Origin: Planctomycetota bacterium
Lineage (GTDB): Bacteria; Planctomycetota; Phycisphaerae; Phycisphaerales; UBA1924
NCBI GenBank assembly: GCA_017303555.1
Contig: JAFLCN010000006.1
Coordinates: 1-64,000 of the forward strand
Direction of reading: 5' to 3'
DNA: 64,000 bases
In this document: piece by piece, positions 48,395 through 57,164 of the stretch
Position numbering within the stretch: the stretch's first letter is position 1
How the letters are laid out: every line of letters starts with the position of its first letter
Position numbers and translations under genes: made by a program
Notes under the pieces: generated by a model
Seen by the model: the letters and a program-made list of their open reading frames with translations, nothing else
Told to the model about the DNA's origin: nothing
The model's database searches: none

Positions 48395-49125
48395 AGGGGC
48401 TGATTCCGGTCTTCCGAAGAGAGCTCGCGGGGTACTTCACGACGCCCGTCGCGCTCGTTTTCATCGTGATCTTCCTCTTTCTTGCCGGCGTCTTCACGTT
48501 TCAACTCGGAAAGTTCTTCGAACGCGGGCAGGCGGACATGGTGGTGTTCTTCAACTTCCACCCCTGGCTCTACTTGTTCCTGATTCCCGCTGTCTCGATG
48601 CGGCTCTGGGCCGACGAGCGCAAAACGGGAACGATCGAGCTCCTGCTCACGCTTCCGATCTCGCTCTCGGCGGCGGTGGTGGGGAAGTTCCTTGCGGCGT
48701 GGGCGTTCACCGGCGTGGCTCTCGCGCTCACCTTCCCGATCTGGATCACCGTGAACTATCTGGGCGAGCCCGACAACGGGACGATCTTCGCCGGGTATCT
48801 CGGCAGCCTGTTGATGGCCGGCGCGTTTCTCGCGATCGGATCGTGCATCAGCGCGACGACCAAGAGCCAGGTGATCGCGTTCATCGTTTCGGTGGTCATC
48901 TGCCTGATGTTCATGCTCGCGGGGCTGAAGGACATTCAGGCGTTCGTGAGCGGATGGGTGCCGTTCGAGGCGCTCAAGATCATCGGGAGTTTCAGCTTCC
49001 TTTCCCGGTTCGAGGCGATCTCGAAGGGCGTGCTCGACCTGCGCGACGTGCTGTTTTTCGGATCGATCATCGCCGTCTTTATCGCGGCGACCGGCGTTGT
49101 GGTGAACATGAAGAAGGCGGAATAG
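48391..49125 (+). CDS. ABC-2 type permease of the GldG-type operon (GldF-like)
   Basis: 244 residues with six helices; ATG overlaps the ATPase stop. FRRELAGYFTTPVALVFIVI is the family start, and MRLWADERKTGTIELLLTLP carries the E-R-K-T-GT coupling motif. It is the membrane partner of the ATPase. Its ending (GVVVNMKKAE) is only 29 bases from the next gene. Confidence 0.93.
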   Translation: MKGLIPVFRRELAGYFTTPVALVFIVIFLFLAGVFTFQLGKFFERGQADMVVFFNFHPWLYLFLIPAVSMRLWADERKTGTIELLLTLPISLSAAVVGKFLAAWAFTGVALALTFPIWITVNYLGEPDNGTIFAGYLGSLLMAGAFLAIGSCISATTKSQVIAFIVSVVICLMFMLAGLKDIQAFVSGWVPFEALKIIGSFSFLSRFEAISKGVLDLRDVLFFGSIIAVFIAATGVVVNMKKAE

Positions 49126-49154
49126 ACAGGCGGTAGGCCGTAGAGACCCGAATC

Positions 49155-51089
49155 ATGAATGCAAAGATTGCCGGATTCACATCGCTCATCCTGTTGGCGG
49201 TGCTGCTTGTCGCGGTGAACGTGCTCGCCGGCGCCTGGATTCGCTCGGCGCGGGTGGACCTCACGCGGGGCAGCCTGTTCACACTCACCGACGGCTCGCG
49301 GAACATCGCCAAAAAGCCCGCCGAGCCGATCACCCTGACGTTCTATTACTCCGCCAAGGCGGCGCAGGGCGTTCCCGAGATCGAGGGCATCGCCGGCCGA
49401 ATCGCGGAGCTTCTCGAAGAGTTCGCCCGGGCCTCGGGCGGCAAGATCGTCGTGCGAACCATCGATCCCGAGTTGTTCAGCGAAGAAGAAGACCGAGCCG
49501 TGCAGGCGGGCCTCACCGGCGTTCCGACACGGGGCGGGGGCGTGATCTACCTCGGCCTGGTGGGAACCAACACCGTCGGAGGGCGCGAGGTGATTCCGCT
49601 CTTTGATGTCGCCAACGAGCGGTTCCTCGAGTACGACGTCGCCCGGCTGATCCAGGCCCTCTCCCTCGCGGCAAAGCCGGTTGTGTCGGTCGTCAGCAGC
49701 CTCGATCTGGCGGGCGGCTTCATGATGGATCCGCGCACGCAGCGACCCGCGCGCCGCCCGACTTGGGCCTTCTTTTCCGAGATCAAGCAGATCTACGACG
49801 TGCAGACTCTGCAGGCCGACAATCTGGTCATTCCCCCCGAGACGAGCGTCCTTCTGATCGTGCACCCCAAAAACCTCAGCCCCAAGGCGCAGTTCGCGAT
49901 CGATCAGTACGTGCTGAAGGGCGGAAAGGCGATCATCTACGTCGATCCGCTCTGCATGGCCGACGAAGCCGCGGCACAGAGCCAGGGGCAGCCCGACGCC
50001 GCGCAACTCTCCTCCAACCTCGAGAATCTTTTCGCGGCATGGGGCGTGGGGTTTGATCCAAAGTTTGTCGCGGCGGATGCGACCCTCGGCACGCGGCTCC
50101 TCGCCGGGCAAGGGGGCAAGCAGCAGCAGATCGTCTTCCCGCCGTACATCACGGTCGATAAACGCGGATTCAATTCTTCCGACCCCGTGACCGGCAAGCT
50201 CACAAGCGTGAACTTTGCGATGGCCGGGGCTCTCTCGAAGAAGGACGCACCGGACGGCGCGAGCAAGGGCACCGACTTTGTCTCCATCATCGAAACCACC
50301 GACAACACGATGCTGCTCCCCGTCGCATCGATGCTGGCCCTGACCGATCCGACGAGCGTGCTCGCCGATTTCAAGTCGAGCGGCCAGAAGCTGACGCTCG
50401 CCGCCCGGCTTTCCGGCACGCTCAAGTCCGCGTTCCCGCAGGGCGATCCCGCAGCCGCGGCCGCCGACAAGGACAAGCCGGGCCCCGCGGAACCGATCGC
50501 GGCAAGCAGCCTGAAAGAATCCGCCAAACCCGCCGGCCTCATCATCGTGGCCGACGTCGATGTGCTTTCCGACCGGATGTGGCTGCAGCAGACGGCGCTG
50601 GGCGCCATGAAGGTCGCCGACAACAGCAACTTCCTCATGACCGCGATCGACTCGTTCATCGGAAGCGGCGACCTGCTCGGCGTTCGGGCGCGGGGCGAGT
50701 ACACCAAGCCGTTCACACGCGTTGAAGCGATCCAGCGCGGCGCCGAGCAGAGGCTGCGCGCGGAAGAAGAGCAGTTGAAGCAGAAGGCCGAGGCCGCGCA
50801 GCAGCGGATCATGGCGATCGAGCAAGCCCGGCCGGATCAATCCGAGCAGGGCGTCATCGTGCTCACCGAAGCGCAGCAGAAAGAGCTCGAAGCGCTCCGG
50901 GCCGAGAGATTGGAAACCCGCAAGCAGCTCCGGAAGGTGCAGTTCGACCTGAACCGCGATGTCGAGCAGCTCGGGGCACGGGTGAAGTTGATCAACATCG
51001 GTCTCGTTCCGGTGGTGGTGATGGCGATCGCGCTTCTCTGGGCGGGGCTGCGGGCGCTCGGACGTCGCTCGGCGCGGGCCGGCGCCTAA
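49155..51089 (+). CDS. GldG-type ABC auxiliary membrane protein
   Basis: 644 residues with one N-terminal and one C-terminal helix; the bulk is exported. TLTDGSRNIAKKPAEPITLT then GRIAELLEEFARASGGKIVV and VISL-type strands are those of the auxiliary domain PF09822 (Gldg, DUF4350-like), which has a GATase-like fold without catalytic residues. A coiled coil of 70 residues or so (AEEEQLKQKAEAAQQRIMAI) lies before the last helix. It probably scaffolds the transporter. It is fixed by the order ATPase-permease-GldG-DUF4340. Confidence 0.9.
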   Translation: MNAKIAGFTSLILLAVLLVAVNVLAGAWIRSARVDLTRGSLFTLTDGSRNIAKKPAEPITLTFYYSAKAAQGVPEIEGIAGRIAELLEEFARASGGKIVVRTIDPELFSEEEDRAVQAGLTGVPTRGGGVIYLGLVGTNTVGGREVIPLFDVANERFLEYDVARLIQALSLAAKPVVSVVSSLDLAGGFMMDPRTQRPARRPTWAFFSEIKQIYDVQTLQADNLVIPPETSVLLIVHPKNLSPKAQFAIDQYVLKGGKAIIYVDPLCMADEAAAQSQGQPDAAQLSSNLENLFAAWGVGFDPKFVAADATLGTRLLAGQGGKQQQIVFPPYITVDKRGFNSSDPVTGKLTSVNFAMAGALSKKDAPDGASKGTDFVSIIETTDNTMLLPVASMLALTDPTSVLADFKSSGQKLTLAARLSGTLKSAFPQGDPAAAAADKDKPGPAEPIAASSLKESAKPAGLIIVADVDVLSDRMWLQQTALGAMKVADNSNFLMTAIDSFIGSGDLLGVRARGEYTKPFTRVEAIQRGAEQRLRAEEEQLKQKAEAAQQRIMAIEQARPDQSEQGVIVLTEAQQKELEALRAERLETRKQLRKVQFDLNRDVEQLGARVKLINIGLVPVVVMAIALLWAGLRALGRRSARAGA

Positions 51090-51115
51090 GCGGCCGGTGA
51101 TATGAGGTTGGCAGC

Positions 51116-52393
51116 ATGAGTGGAATGAAAGTTCGGAATCTCGCGATCGTCACCGCACTCCTCGCCGGCGCCGCGTTTTACGCGGTCGGCACGCGCAGGA
51201 GTGGAGCGGAGCTTCCCGAGGCCGGCCCGGCGATCCCCGGGCTCAAGCAGCACATCAACGACGTCACAACGCTCAACATCCTCCGCAGCACCGGCGGTGT
51301 CACCCTCGCACGCACCGGCTCGGGCGAGAACGCCGCCTGGACAGTCCCCGCTAAGGAGGGTTTCCCCGCCGACATCGAGCGGATTCGGACCATGCTCATT
51401 CAACTCGCGAACCTGGAACTCGCGGAACCAAAGACCACCAACGCCGAGTTCTACCCCAAGCTGGGCGTGCAGGATGTCGCGGTGCTCCCGAAGGATTCGA
51501 CCGAAGATGCGAAGAAGCAGGCGCCTCCCGGTGCGCTCGTCGAGCTTCAGGATGCCTCGGGCAAAACGATCGGTTCCCTGATCATCGGAAACGCGTCGCA
51601 GTTGGGGAGCGCCACGCTCGATCGACCGATGGAGTCCGGCCAATTCGTCCGCCGCCCGGGTTCCACGCAGTCGTGGCTCACGCGCGGCACGGTCTACCTC
51701 GACGCGACGCCGATGAACTGGATCGACCGAAAGGTTGTGGGCGTTGCGCGTGAACGCGTGAAGAACGCGACCGTCCGGCGCGCTGTCGGCACCGGCCCGG
51801 TTTCGCCCGGCGCGATCGGCGGTCCGGATCTCGCGGTCGTCCGCAAGGACAAGGACACTCCCGCGTTTGAGGCGATCGGCGTTCCCGAGGGCGCCGTGCT
51901 CAAGCCCAACGAATCGTTCGATCACCCCGTGCAGGTCGCGGCGTACCTCGGCATGGAAGATGTGATGAAGGATCCCGGTGGCGTGATCGGCAATCCCGAT
52001 CCCGCAGCGACCGGACCCGGCGCGGCCCACCCAACCGTGACGACATTCGAGACGTTCGATGGGCTGGTGCTGACGATCAAGACCGGCTTCCGCGACGACA
52101 AGTGGTGGGCGCAGGTGCAGGCCGATGGCCGTCCGAGCGACTCGCCCGACAAGGCGATCGAAATCGCCAACGAAGCCGCGGCGATCAACAAGCGCACATC
52201 CGGTTGGCTCTTCGCGATTTCACAGTTCGATGCCAAGCGCCTGAGCTCGCGTCTGGACGAGATGGTCACCCCTCCGGCGGTGGAAGGCGCACCGCCCGCG
52301 ATCGGTCCGGCGGCAGATCCTCCCGCACCCGAAACGGGCACGCCGCTTCCGCCCAGAACCGATGGCGCGGGTTTCCCGACGCCGAATCAATAG
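51116..52393 (+). CDS. DUF4340 exported protein of the GldG-type operon
   Basis: 425 residues, one N-terminal signal anchor (RNLAIVTALLAGAAFYAVG). INDVTTLNILRSTGGVTLAR, then ENAAWTVPAKEGFPADIERI and RTMLIQLANLELAEPKTTN are the DUF4340 pattern, a beta-rich repeat domain found only beside GldG genes. YPKLGVQDVAVLPKDST and the later TPMNWIDRKVVGVARERVK repeat the same unit. The C-terminus is proline-rich and may be disordered. It ends the operon; the HU-like gene downstream is on the other strand. Confidence 0.88.
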   Translation: MSGMKVRNLAIVTALLAGAAFYAVGTRRSGAELPEAGPAIPGLKQHINDVTTLNILRSTGGVTLARTGSGENAAWTVPAKEGFPADIERIRTMLIQLANLELAEPKTTNAEFYPKLGVQDVAVLPKDSTEDAKKQAPPGALVELQDASGKTIGSLIIGNASQLGSATLDRPMESGQFVRRPGSTQSWLTRGTVYLDATPMNWIDRKVVGVARERVKNATVRRAVGTGPVSPGAIGGPDLAVVRKDKDTPAFEAIGVPEGAVLKPNESFDHPVQVAAYLGMEDVMKDPGGVIGNPDPAATGPGAAHPTVTTFETFDGLVLTIKTGFRDDKWWAQVQADGRPSDSPDKAIEIANEAAAINKRTSGWLFAISQFDAKRLSSRLDEMVTPPAVEGAPPAIGPAADPPAPETGTPLPPRTDGAGFPTPNQ

Positions 52394-52433
52394 TAAGTCG
52401 GGCGAGGTGTCCGGTCCGATCGCGCGGACGCGG

Positions 52434-52820
52434 TCAGGCTTCGACTTTGGTGCCGCTGAAGCGTGGCTTCGCGACGACAACGGTGCCGCTCGTTGGTGCG
52501 GAAGCCGTTGCCGGAGCGGGCTTTGCGCGGCTCGCCGGCTCCTCGAGGCTTTCACGCATCAGGCGCCCGATCTTGAACTTGACCGTGCGCTTCGCGGGGA
52601 CCGCGACGGGCTCGAGCGTCTTTGGATTCTGAGCCGAGCGCGCGGCCCGGTTCTTCACCTCGAACACGCCGAAGTCGCGAAACTCCAAACGGTTTCCGCG
52701 CTGGAGTTCGGTGATCACCTGATCAAGGAATTCCTGAACGACGGATTTGACAAGCGGGCGCTTGATCTTGGCCCGGCTGGAGATGTGATCGATCAAATTC
52801 TTCTTGGTGATCGTTCGCAT
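52434..52820 (-). CDS. HU/IHF-family DNA-binding protein with a long C-terminal tail
   Basis: 128 residues, about 90 in the HU fold. TKKNLIDHISSRAKIKRPLV then FLDQVITELQRGNRLEFRDF and GVFEVKNRAARSAQNPKTLE, with PAKRTVKFKIGR closing the DNA-binding arm, are the family pattern; GVFEVKNRAAR is the tip that inserts into DNA. The last 35 residues (Ala/Pro/Ser-rich) are absent from the classical HU and are typical of planctomycete relatives. It bends and compacts DNA. It is convergent with DUF4340, with 40 bases between. Confidence 0.92.
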   Translation of the reverse strand: MRTITKKNLIDHISSRAKIKRPLVKSVVQEFLDQVITELQRGNRLEFRDFGVFEVKNRAARSAQNPKTLEPVAVPAKRTVKFKIGRLMRESLEEPASRAKPAPATASAPTSGTVVVAKPRFSGTKVEA

Positions 52821-53225
52821 GGCCCTGTGTTCCCGCGAATGCTCTCGAAACTCTGACGTGCGAAGCATCGTTGCCGCGCCACTCTGCTACGTCCAACCAT
52901 CGAAACGAAAGTTTTCCCCGGTGCAACGCGCGGTCAGACGCGAAGGCACGGTAGAAACTCCTGCCCATCAGAGGGCGATCAAAACCAAATGGAACGCGAT
53001 TCCCCGCACCCCCGCCACCCTTCCCCCGGAAAAGTCCCTTGCTGAATGTAGGCACGCTTCAGACATGAGGTTTCCCGAGCAACAGTATCCGCGATTGTGG
53101 CTGCCGCGTCAAGTGAGAATGAATGCGCCAACGTACAAGTTGTCCATGTTTTTTGCCGCACCGTGCCGAATCCACAGATTTGAGGATTTCGCGGCTTTCG
53201 GGGCCGATGCTCCCGGTTCGGTGCA
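52821..53225. other. Gene-free stretch between HU and a beta-barrel gene
   Basis: 405 bases. Both flanking genes are on the minus strand; this stretch must contain the HU promoter, but no good pair was found. Nothing else is recognised here. Confidence 0.45.
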
Positions 53226-54107
53226 TCAGAAGCGGACAACCGCACCGAAGAAAAGGCCGGCGAGTCCGCCGTTGTAGTAGAACCGCTGCGAGTCGCTGCC
53301 GCTCCGGAGTTCATTCACAAGGTTGCGATAACCAAGCTGCACGCCGACATTGGGGATCGGCCGCCACATGAAGCCGACGGTGATGTCCCAAGACCAGGCG
53401 TAGTCGTTGCCGCCCGGCCAGCCGCCCGCGCTCGTTTCAAGATCGATCGAAAACTGCTCCGCGATCTCCATCGAGCCTTTGATCCCCAGAATCGCCTGAC
53501 CAAAGAACTCGCTCTGGCTCGACGCCACGGCGCCTTGCGCGAAACTGAACTCAACATCGTCGAGACGCGCTCCGCCGAAAACTTCCAGCCTGCCCAGAAA
53601 CTTCACGGCGTCGCTCGGCTCCGGGCTCCGACGCCAGAACTCGTAGCCCACAACCGGCACGTACTCGTTCTGCTCCATCTTCGAGTACACCTGATCTCCG
53701 GGAACGAACGCCACGGTGCCGAGCTGGCCGCCCACACCCATGGTCTGCAGCCGGTTCTGAGAGAAGAAGAACGTGCCAAATCCGAATCGCCAGTTCCCCG
53801 TGCGCACGTGCAGTTCGCCCGCGGGCGTCAGCTTCGGATTGTCCAGGTTCAGGTCGTTGATCCGGACCGTCCCGCTCGACGCCGGTGCGCCCGCGATCCG
53901 CACCTTGCCGCTCGCTCCCGCGTACCACGCCGAGGGTTCAAACTGGAACTTCCAATCGGGCTGCGTGCCTTCGAGCGGGGGCGCTTTTTCCTCCTGCACC
54001 GGCGCCGTTTCGGGCGCCGGGGTCATCTGTTCCTGTTGAGGTTCGCCGAGGCAGACCGCGGGAAGGACCGTTGCCGCGAGTGTCAGACCTGTCCGTGCGA
54101 TGCGCAT
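53226..54107 (-). CDS. Outer-membrane beta-barrel protein
   Basis: 293 residues from an ATG at 54107 preceded by GGGAGCAGCGC. RIARTGLTLAATVLPAVCLG is a signal peptide; a proline- and glutamate-rich linker follows (PAPETAPVQEEKAPPLEGTQ). The rest is alternating-residue strands such as WKFQFEPSAWYAGASGKVRI and NWRFGFGTFFFSQNRL, and the chain ends GGLAGLFFGAVVRF, with the C-terminal Phe recognised by the barrel-insertion machinery. It is a barrel of 12 or so strands. The ligand or pore function is unknown. The tsaB gene starts on the other strand 120 bases away. Confidence 0.85.
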   Translation of the reverse strand: MRIARTGLTLAATVLPAVCLGEPQQEQMTPAPETAPVQEEKAPPLEGTQPDWKFQFEPSAWYAGASGKVRIAGAPASSGTVRINDLNLDNPKLTPAGELHVRTGNWRFGFGTFFFSQNRLQTMGVGGQLGTVAFVPGDQVYSKMEQNEYVPVVGYEFWRRSPEPSDAVKFLGRLEVFGGARLDDVEFSFAQGAVASSQSEFFGQAILGIKGSMEIAEQFSIDLETSAGGWPGGNDYAWSWDITVGFMWRPIPNVGVQLGYRNLVNELRSGSDSQRFYYNGGLAGLFFGAVVRF

Positions 54108-54226
54108 GCGCTGCTCCCGATTCGAAAGAGGACGATCGATGTCCACAGCGTAGCCGGTTGGCGGATCGAATCCGGGGCGCGTGGCAGCCTTTCCGGGTGT
54201 GTCGTTCTGGGGCTCTAGGCTTCGCG

Positions 54227-54958
54227 GTGGATGTTCCGCACCAATCCATTTTCGCACTCGCGATCGAATCGAGCAACCCGTCCGCCGACCACGCAACCGG
54301 CAGCGGGCCGGGCGTTGCGATCGTCCGGGTCGTGCGCGAGTCCGAACGGCTGGTCCCCGCGGGGCCGCCCCAGGTGGAACTCCTCCGAAAAAGCGGCGGG
54401 CGCGAAGATGACCTGATGCCCGCGATCGACCGGCTTTGCCGACGCGTCGGCGCGAACGCGCGCCAGATCGGGCTTGTGGCCGTTTCGGTCGGTCCCGGCG
54501 GGTTCACGGCTCTGCGCGTCGCGGTGACGGTCGGGAATGCGATCGCGTTTGTTGCGCGCGCAACCACCGTCGCGGTGCCCAGCGCCCTGGTCGTCGCACG
54601 CAGCACGAAACCCTCCGGCCGCTTCGCGGTCGCGCTGGCAAGCAAGGGCGATTCCACATTCGCAACAGTTTTCGATCCCGCATGGCAGGAACACCCGGCC
54701 CCGCAGGGCAGGTTGATTCGTGCCGCCGATGTCGCTCCGCTCGGCGTCGATCGAATGATCGCCGATTCGTTTCTTCCCGAACCGATCCGGGCGGCGTGCA
54801 TCGAGCACGGGATCGAGATTCTGCCGCCGGCTTTCGATCCGAACGAGTGCCTGGAACTGGCGTTCCGATTGTCGGCGGGCGTTCCGGGCGGTTTGATGCC
54901 CCTGTATCCGCGCGAGCCCGAGGCGTTGACCCTCTGGCGGGCGCGGCAGCAACGCTGA
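54227..54958 (+). CDS. tsaB: tRNA threonylcarbamoyladenosine biosynthesis protein TsaB
   Basis: 243 residues from a GTG at 54227, so that QSIFALAIESSNPSADHAT starts the fold as in relatives (ILAIDTS). IDRLCRRVGANARQIGLVAV then SVGPGGFTALRVAVTVGNAI (the GPGSFTGLR-type block) and ALASKGDSTFATVFD are clear. The ATPase-like dimer activates TsaD when making t6A37 in tRNA. LMPLYPREPEALTLWRARQQ is the family end. GTG start and absence of a strong ribosome site are the weak points. No tsaE or tsaD is adjacent. Confidence 0.88.
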   Translation: MDVPHQSIFALAIESSNPSADHATGSGPGVAIVRVVRESERLVPAGPPQVELLRKSGGREDDLMPAIDRLCRRVGANARQIGLVAVSVGPGGFTALRVAVTVGNAIAFVARATTVAVPSALVVARSTKPSGRFAVALASKGDSTFATVFDPAWQEHPAPQGRLIRAADVAPLGVDRMIADSFLPEPIRAACIEHGIEILPPAFDPNECLELAFRLSAGVPGGLMPLYPREPEALTLWRARQQR

Positions 54959-55132
54959 CCGAACCGCGGCCAGCGCATTTTTGAGCCACCCGGCCCGCGC
55001 CACTCGCACAGATTGCCTGAAGTGACCGCACGCGAGGCCCGATGACGAGGTTTCAGGACCTTGATCCGGACCCGGACAATTCTGGCCGCGTTCGCTTCTG
55101 CTGCCCGCACCCCCTCGAATTCCGGAGGTTGC

Positions 55133-55792
55133 ATGGACTCGCCCGAAATCGCCCCCGAACCGCAAGGCTCGTCCGAGCCGCTCGGGACCAAACGGATCTT
55201 CACCACAGGCGAGGCCGCGGCCGTGTGCAAGGTCAGTCAGCAGACGATCATCCGGTGCTTCGATGCCGGACGCCTCACCGGTTTCCGTGTTCCGGGCTCC
55301 AAGTTCCGCCGGATTCCGCGCGACGAATTGCTGCGCTTCATGCGTGCGAGCGGCATCCCGACCGGTGCGCTCGAGTCTGCGCCGGCATCCACGCCGACAC
55401 GCCGGCGCGTGCTCGTGGTCGATGACGATGCCGCCTTTCTCCGCCTGGCGGAACACGCGCTCACCCGCGCCGGGTTCGAGGTCCGAACGGCCTCCACCGG
55501 ATACGACGCGGGGCTGCTGACCGAGAGCCTCCGGCCCGAGGCGATCGTGCTCGACCTGATGCTCCCCGATGTTTCGGGCAGCGTGGTCTGCTCGCGCCTC
55601 AAGGCGCGTGAGGATCTTCGCAACTGCCGCATCCTGGGCGTCACCGCTTCCGGGTGCGAGAACGAGATCCGCGCGATGTCCGCAGCGGGCATCGATGCCA
55701 TGCTGCTCAAACCCTTCGAGCCCGCCGTGTTCGTTCGCAAGGTGGAAGAAATGCTCAGCGCGGGGAGCGCGGGCTATCGCGCCGCGGCCTGA
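55133..55792 (+). CDS. Excisionase-type HTH fused to a receiver domain
   Basis: 219 residues from the ATG at 55133 with GGAGG upstream. TTGEAAAVCKVSQQTIIRCF then GRLTGFRVPGSKFRRIPRDE is an HTH_17 (MerR/excisionase-like) DNA-binding domain at residues 25-70. RRRVLVVDDDAAFLRLAEHA then EAIVLDLMLPD holds the phospho-acceptor Asp, and the chain ends LLKPFEPAVFVRKVEEML, a full REC domain. The order HTH first and receiver second is reversed from ordinary response regulators. The kinase is unknown and no histidine kinase lies nearby. The next gene starts two bases after its stop. Confidence 0.9.
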   Translation: MDSPEIAPEPQGSSEPLGTKRIFTTGEAAAVCKVSQQTIIRCFDAGRLTGFRVPGSKFRRIPRDELLRFMRASGIPTGALESAPASTPTRRRVLVVDDDAAFLRLAEHALTRAGFEVRTASTGYDAGLLTESLRPEAIVLDLMLPDVSGSVVCSRLKAREDLRNCRILGVTASGCENEIRAMSAAGIDAMLLKPFEPAVFVRKVEEMLSAGSAGYRAAA

Positions 55793-55793
55793 C

Positions 55794-57077
55794 ATGCACG
55801 CAACCGAAGCCCAAGTCGCGACCGAGCAAGAAACCGAGCAGGTGCAGATGATCCTGCGCCAGGTGAAGAACCTGCCGCCGCTCGCGCCGGTTGCGAGCCG
55901 ACTGCTGGCTCTGGGAGACGAATCGGGGGTAGACCTCGCCGAGATCGCCAAACTGGTCGAGACCGATCCGGTGCTGTCGGGCCGGATCCTGGGGCTCTGC
56001 CGACGCGCCGACAAGGGCGTGGCGGAAAAGATCACCTCGGTCCGGCGCGCCGTCGTGCTGGTCGGAATCGGTGCCGTGCGCGGCGCGGTGCTGGGCGCCA
56101 GCGCGTTCAGCGCGCTGGGCGCGGAGAACGAGCCCGGCGAAAAGCGGTTTGATCGCGCGGGATTCTGGAAGTACTGCGTGTGCGTCGCGTGCACGGCCGA
56201 ACTGCTGGCCGGAGCCAATCGCGCCGCGCTGCGGATCGCGCCCGAAGAAGCGTTCATCGCCGGCCTGCTGCACGCCATCGGAAAGCTCGTCCTCGATTTC
56301 GCGCTCCCCAAGGCGTACGGCCGCGTCATCGACCTGGCACGCCACGAGTGCGAGCGGAGCGCCGCGGTCGAGCTGCGCGTGCTCGGCGTGGACTACCACC
56401 GCGCCGGCCGGGCGCTCGTCGAACACTGGAATCTGCCCCCGGCGCTCGGCGAGGTCATGCAACTGCACGCCACGCCTTTCGAAGAGCTTCCGGAATCCGA
56501 GAACAGGGCGCTGGTCGGCCTCATCTCCGGCAGCGCCGCCTTTGTGCAGAACCTCGGCCTGGGATGGAGCGGCGACTTCGGCCTTCCGCCCGCCATCCCG
56601 GTGCTGCTGCCCGCCGCGAACATCCGCCCGCCCGACATGGCCGAGTTCGGCGAGAAACTCCTCCGCGCGGTCAGCGACCGTTTGACGGCGCTCGGCCTCT
56701 CGAACGCCGGTCCCGCGGCACTCGCGATCGAATCGATCATGGAGACGACCCGCGAGAACCGCGGCCTGCTCCGCAGCGTTCGCGAGCTCACGCTCGCCGC
56801 CCGCGGACAATCGTCGCCGGAAGAAGCGGATGCAAACGTCCCGGTCGCGAGCCGCGAACTGGCGGAAGCCGGAAAGCGCGCCAAGCAGAGCCTGTCGATC
56901 GTCACGTCGAAAACCCAGCTCCTGGCGATGAGGCTGCACGATGCCCGCGACCGGGCCGCGGCGCTCGCGATCGTCGAGGCGTCGCGCGAACTTGAGTCAA
57001 TTCTCGAAACCGCGTCGCGCCGTTCCGACGCTCCGGACCATGAAACATCCGGCAACTCCGCTGCTGCCGGACAATGA
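55794..57077 (+). CDS. HDOD-domain signalling protein
   Basis: 427 residues from the ATG at 55794. LPPLAPVASRLLALGDESGV then LAEIAKLVETDPVLSGRILG and FIAGLLHAIGKLVLDFALPK are the HDOD pattern; HAIGKL takes the place of the HD pair, as in other catalytically silent HDOD proteins. The region after residue 290 has a helical extension (GLLRSVRELTLAARGQSSPE) and QSLSIVTSKTQLLAMRLHDA, reminiscent of the dimer helix of histidine kinases without the ATPase. Function: probably a scaffold or c-di-GMP-linked regulator. The cassette order HTH-REC, HDOD, then GAF is fixed. Confidence 0.88.
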   Translation: MHATEAQVATEQETEQVQMILRQVKNLPPLAPVASRLLALGDESGVDLAEIAKLVETDPVLSGRILGLCRRADKGVAEKITSVRRAVVLVGIGAVRGAVLGASAFSALGAENEPGEKRFDRAGFWKYCVCVACTAELLAGANRAALRIAPEEAFIAGLLHAIGKLVLDFALPKAYGRVIDLARHECERSAAVELRVLGVDYHRAGRALVEHWNLPPALGEVMQLHATPFEELPESENRALVGLISGSAAFVQNLGLGWSGDFGLPPAIPVLLPAANIRPPDMAEFGEKLLRAVSDRLTALGLSNAGPAALAIESIMETTRENRGLLRSVRELTLAARGQSSPEEADANVPVASRELAEAGKRAKQSLSIVTSKTQLLAMRLHDARDRAAALAIVEASRELESILETASRRSDAPDHETSGNSAAAGQ

Positions 57078-57164
57078 CGCCAAAGTCGGGTCGCCGGTGC
57101 GTCGAAAACCAAGTGCGGACCTGGCTCCTACTCACTCCGACCCCCGCACTTGGACGCACCGAAC

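Noticed and set aside
54215..56329. 704-residue antisense open frame over tsaB and the HTH-receiver gene
   Set aside because: Low-complexity composition and overlap with conserved genes on the other strand.
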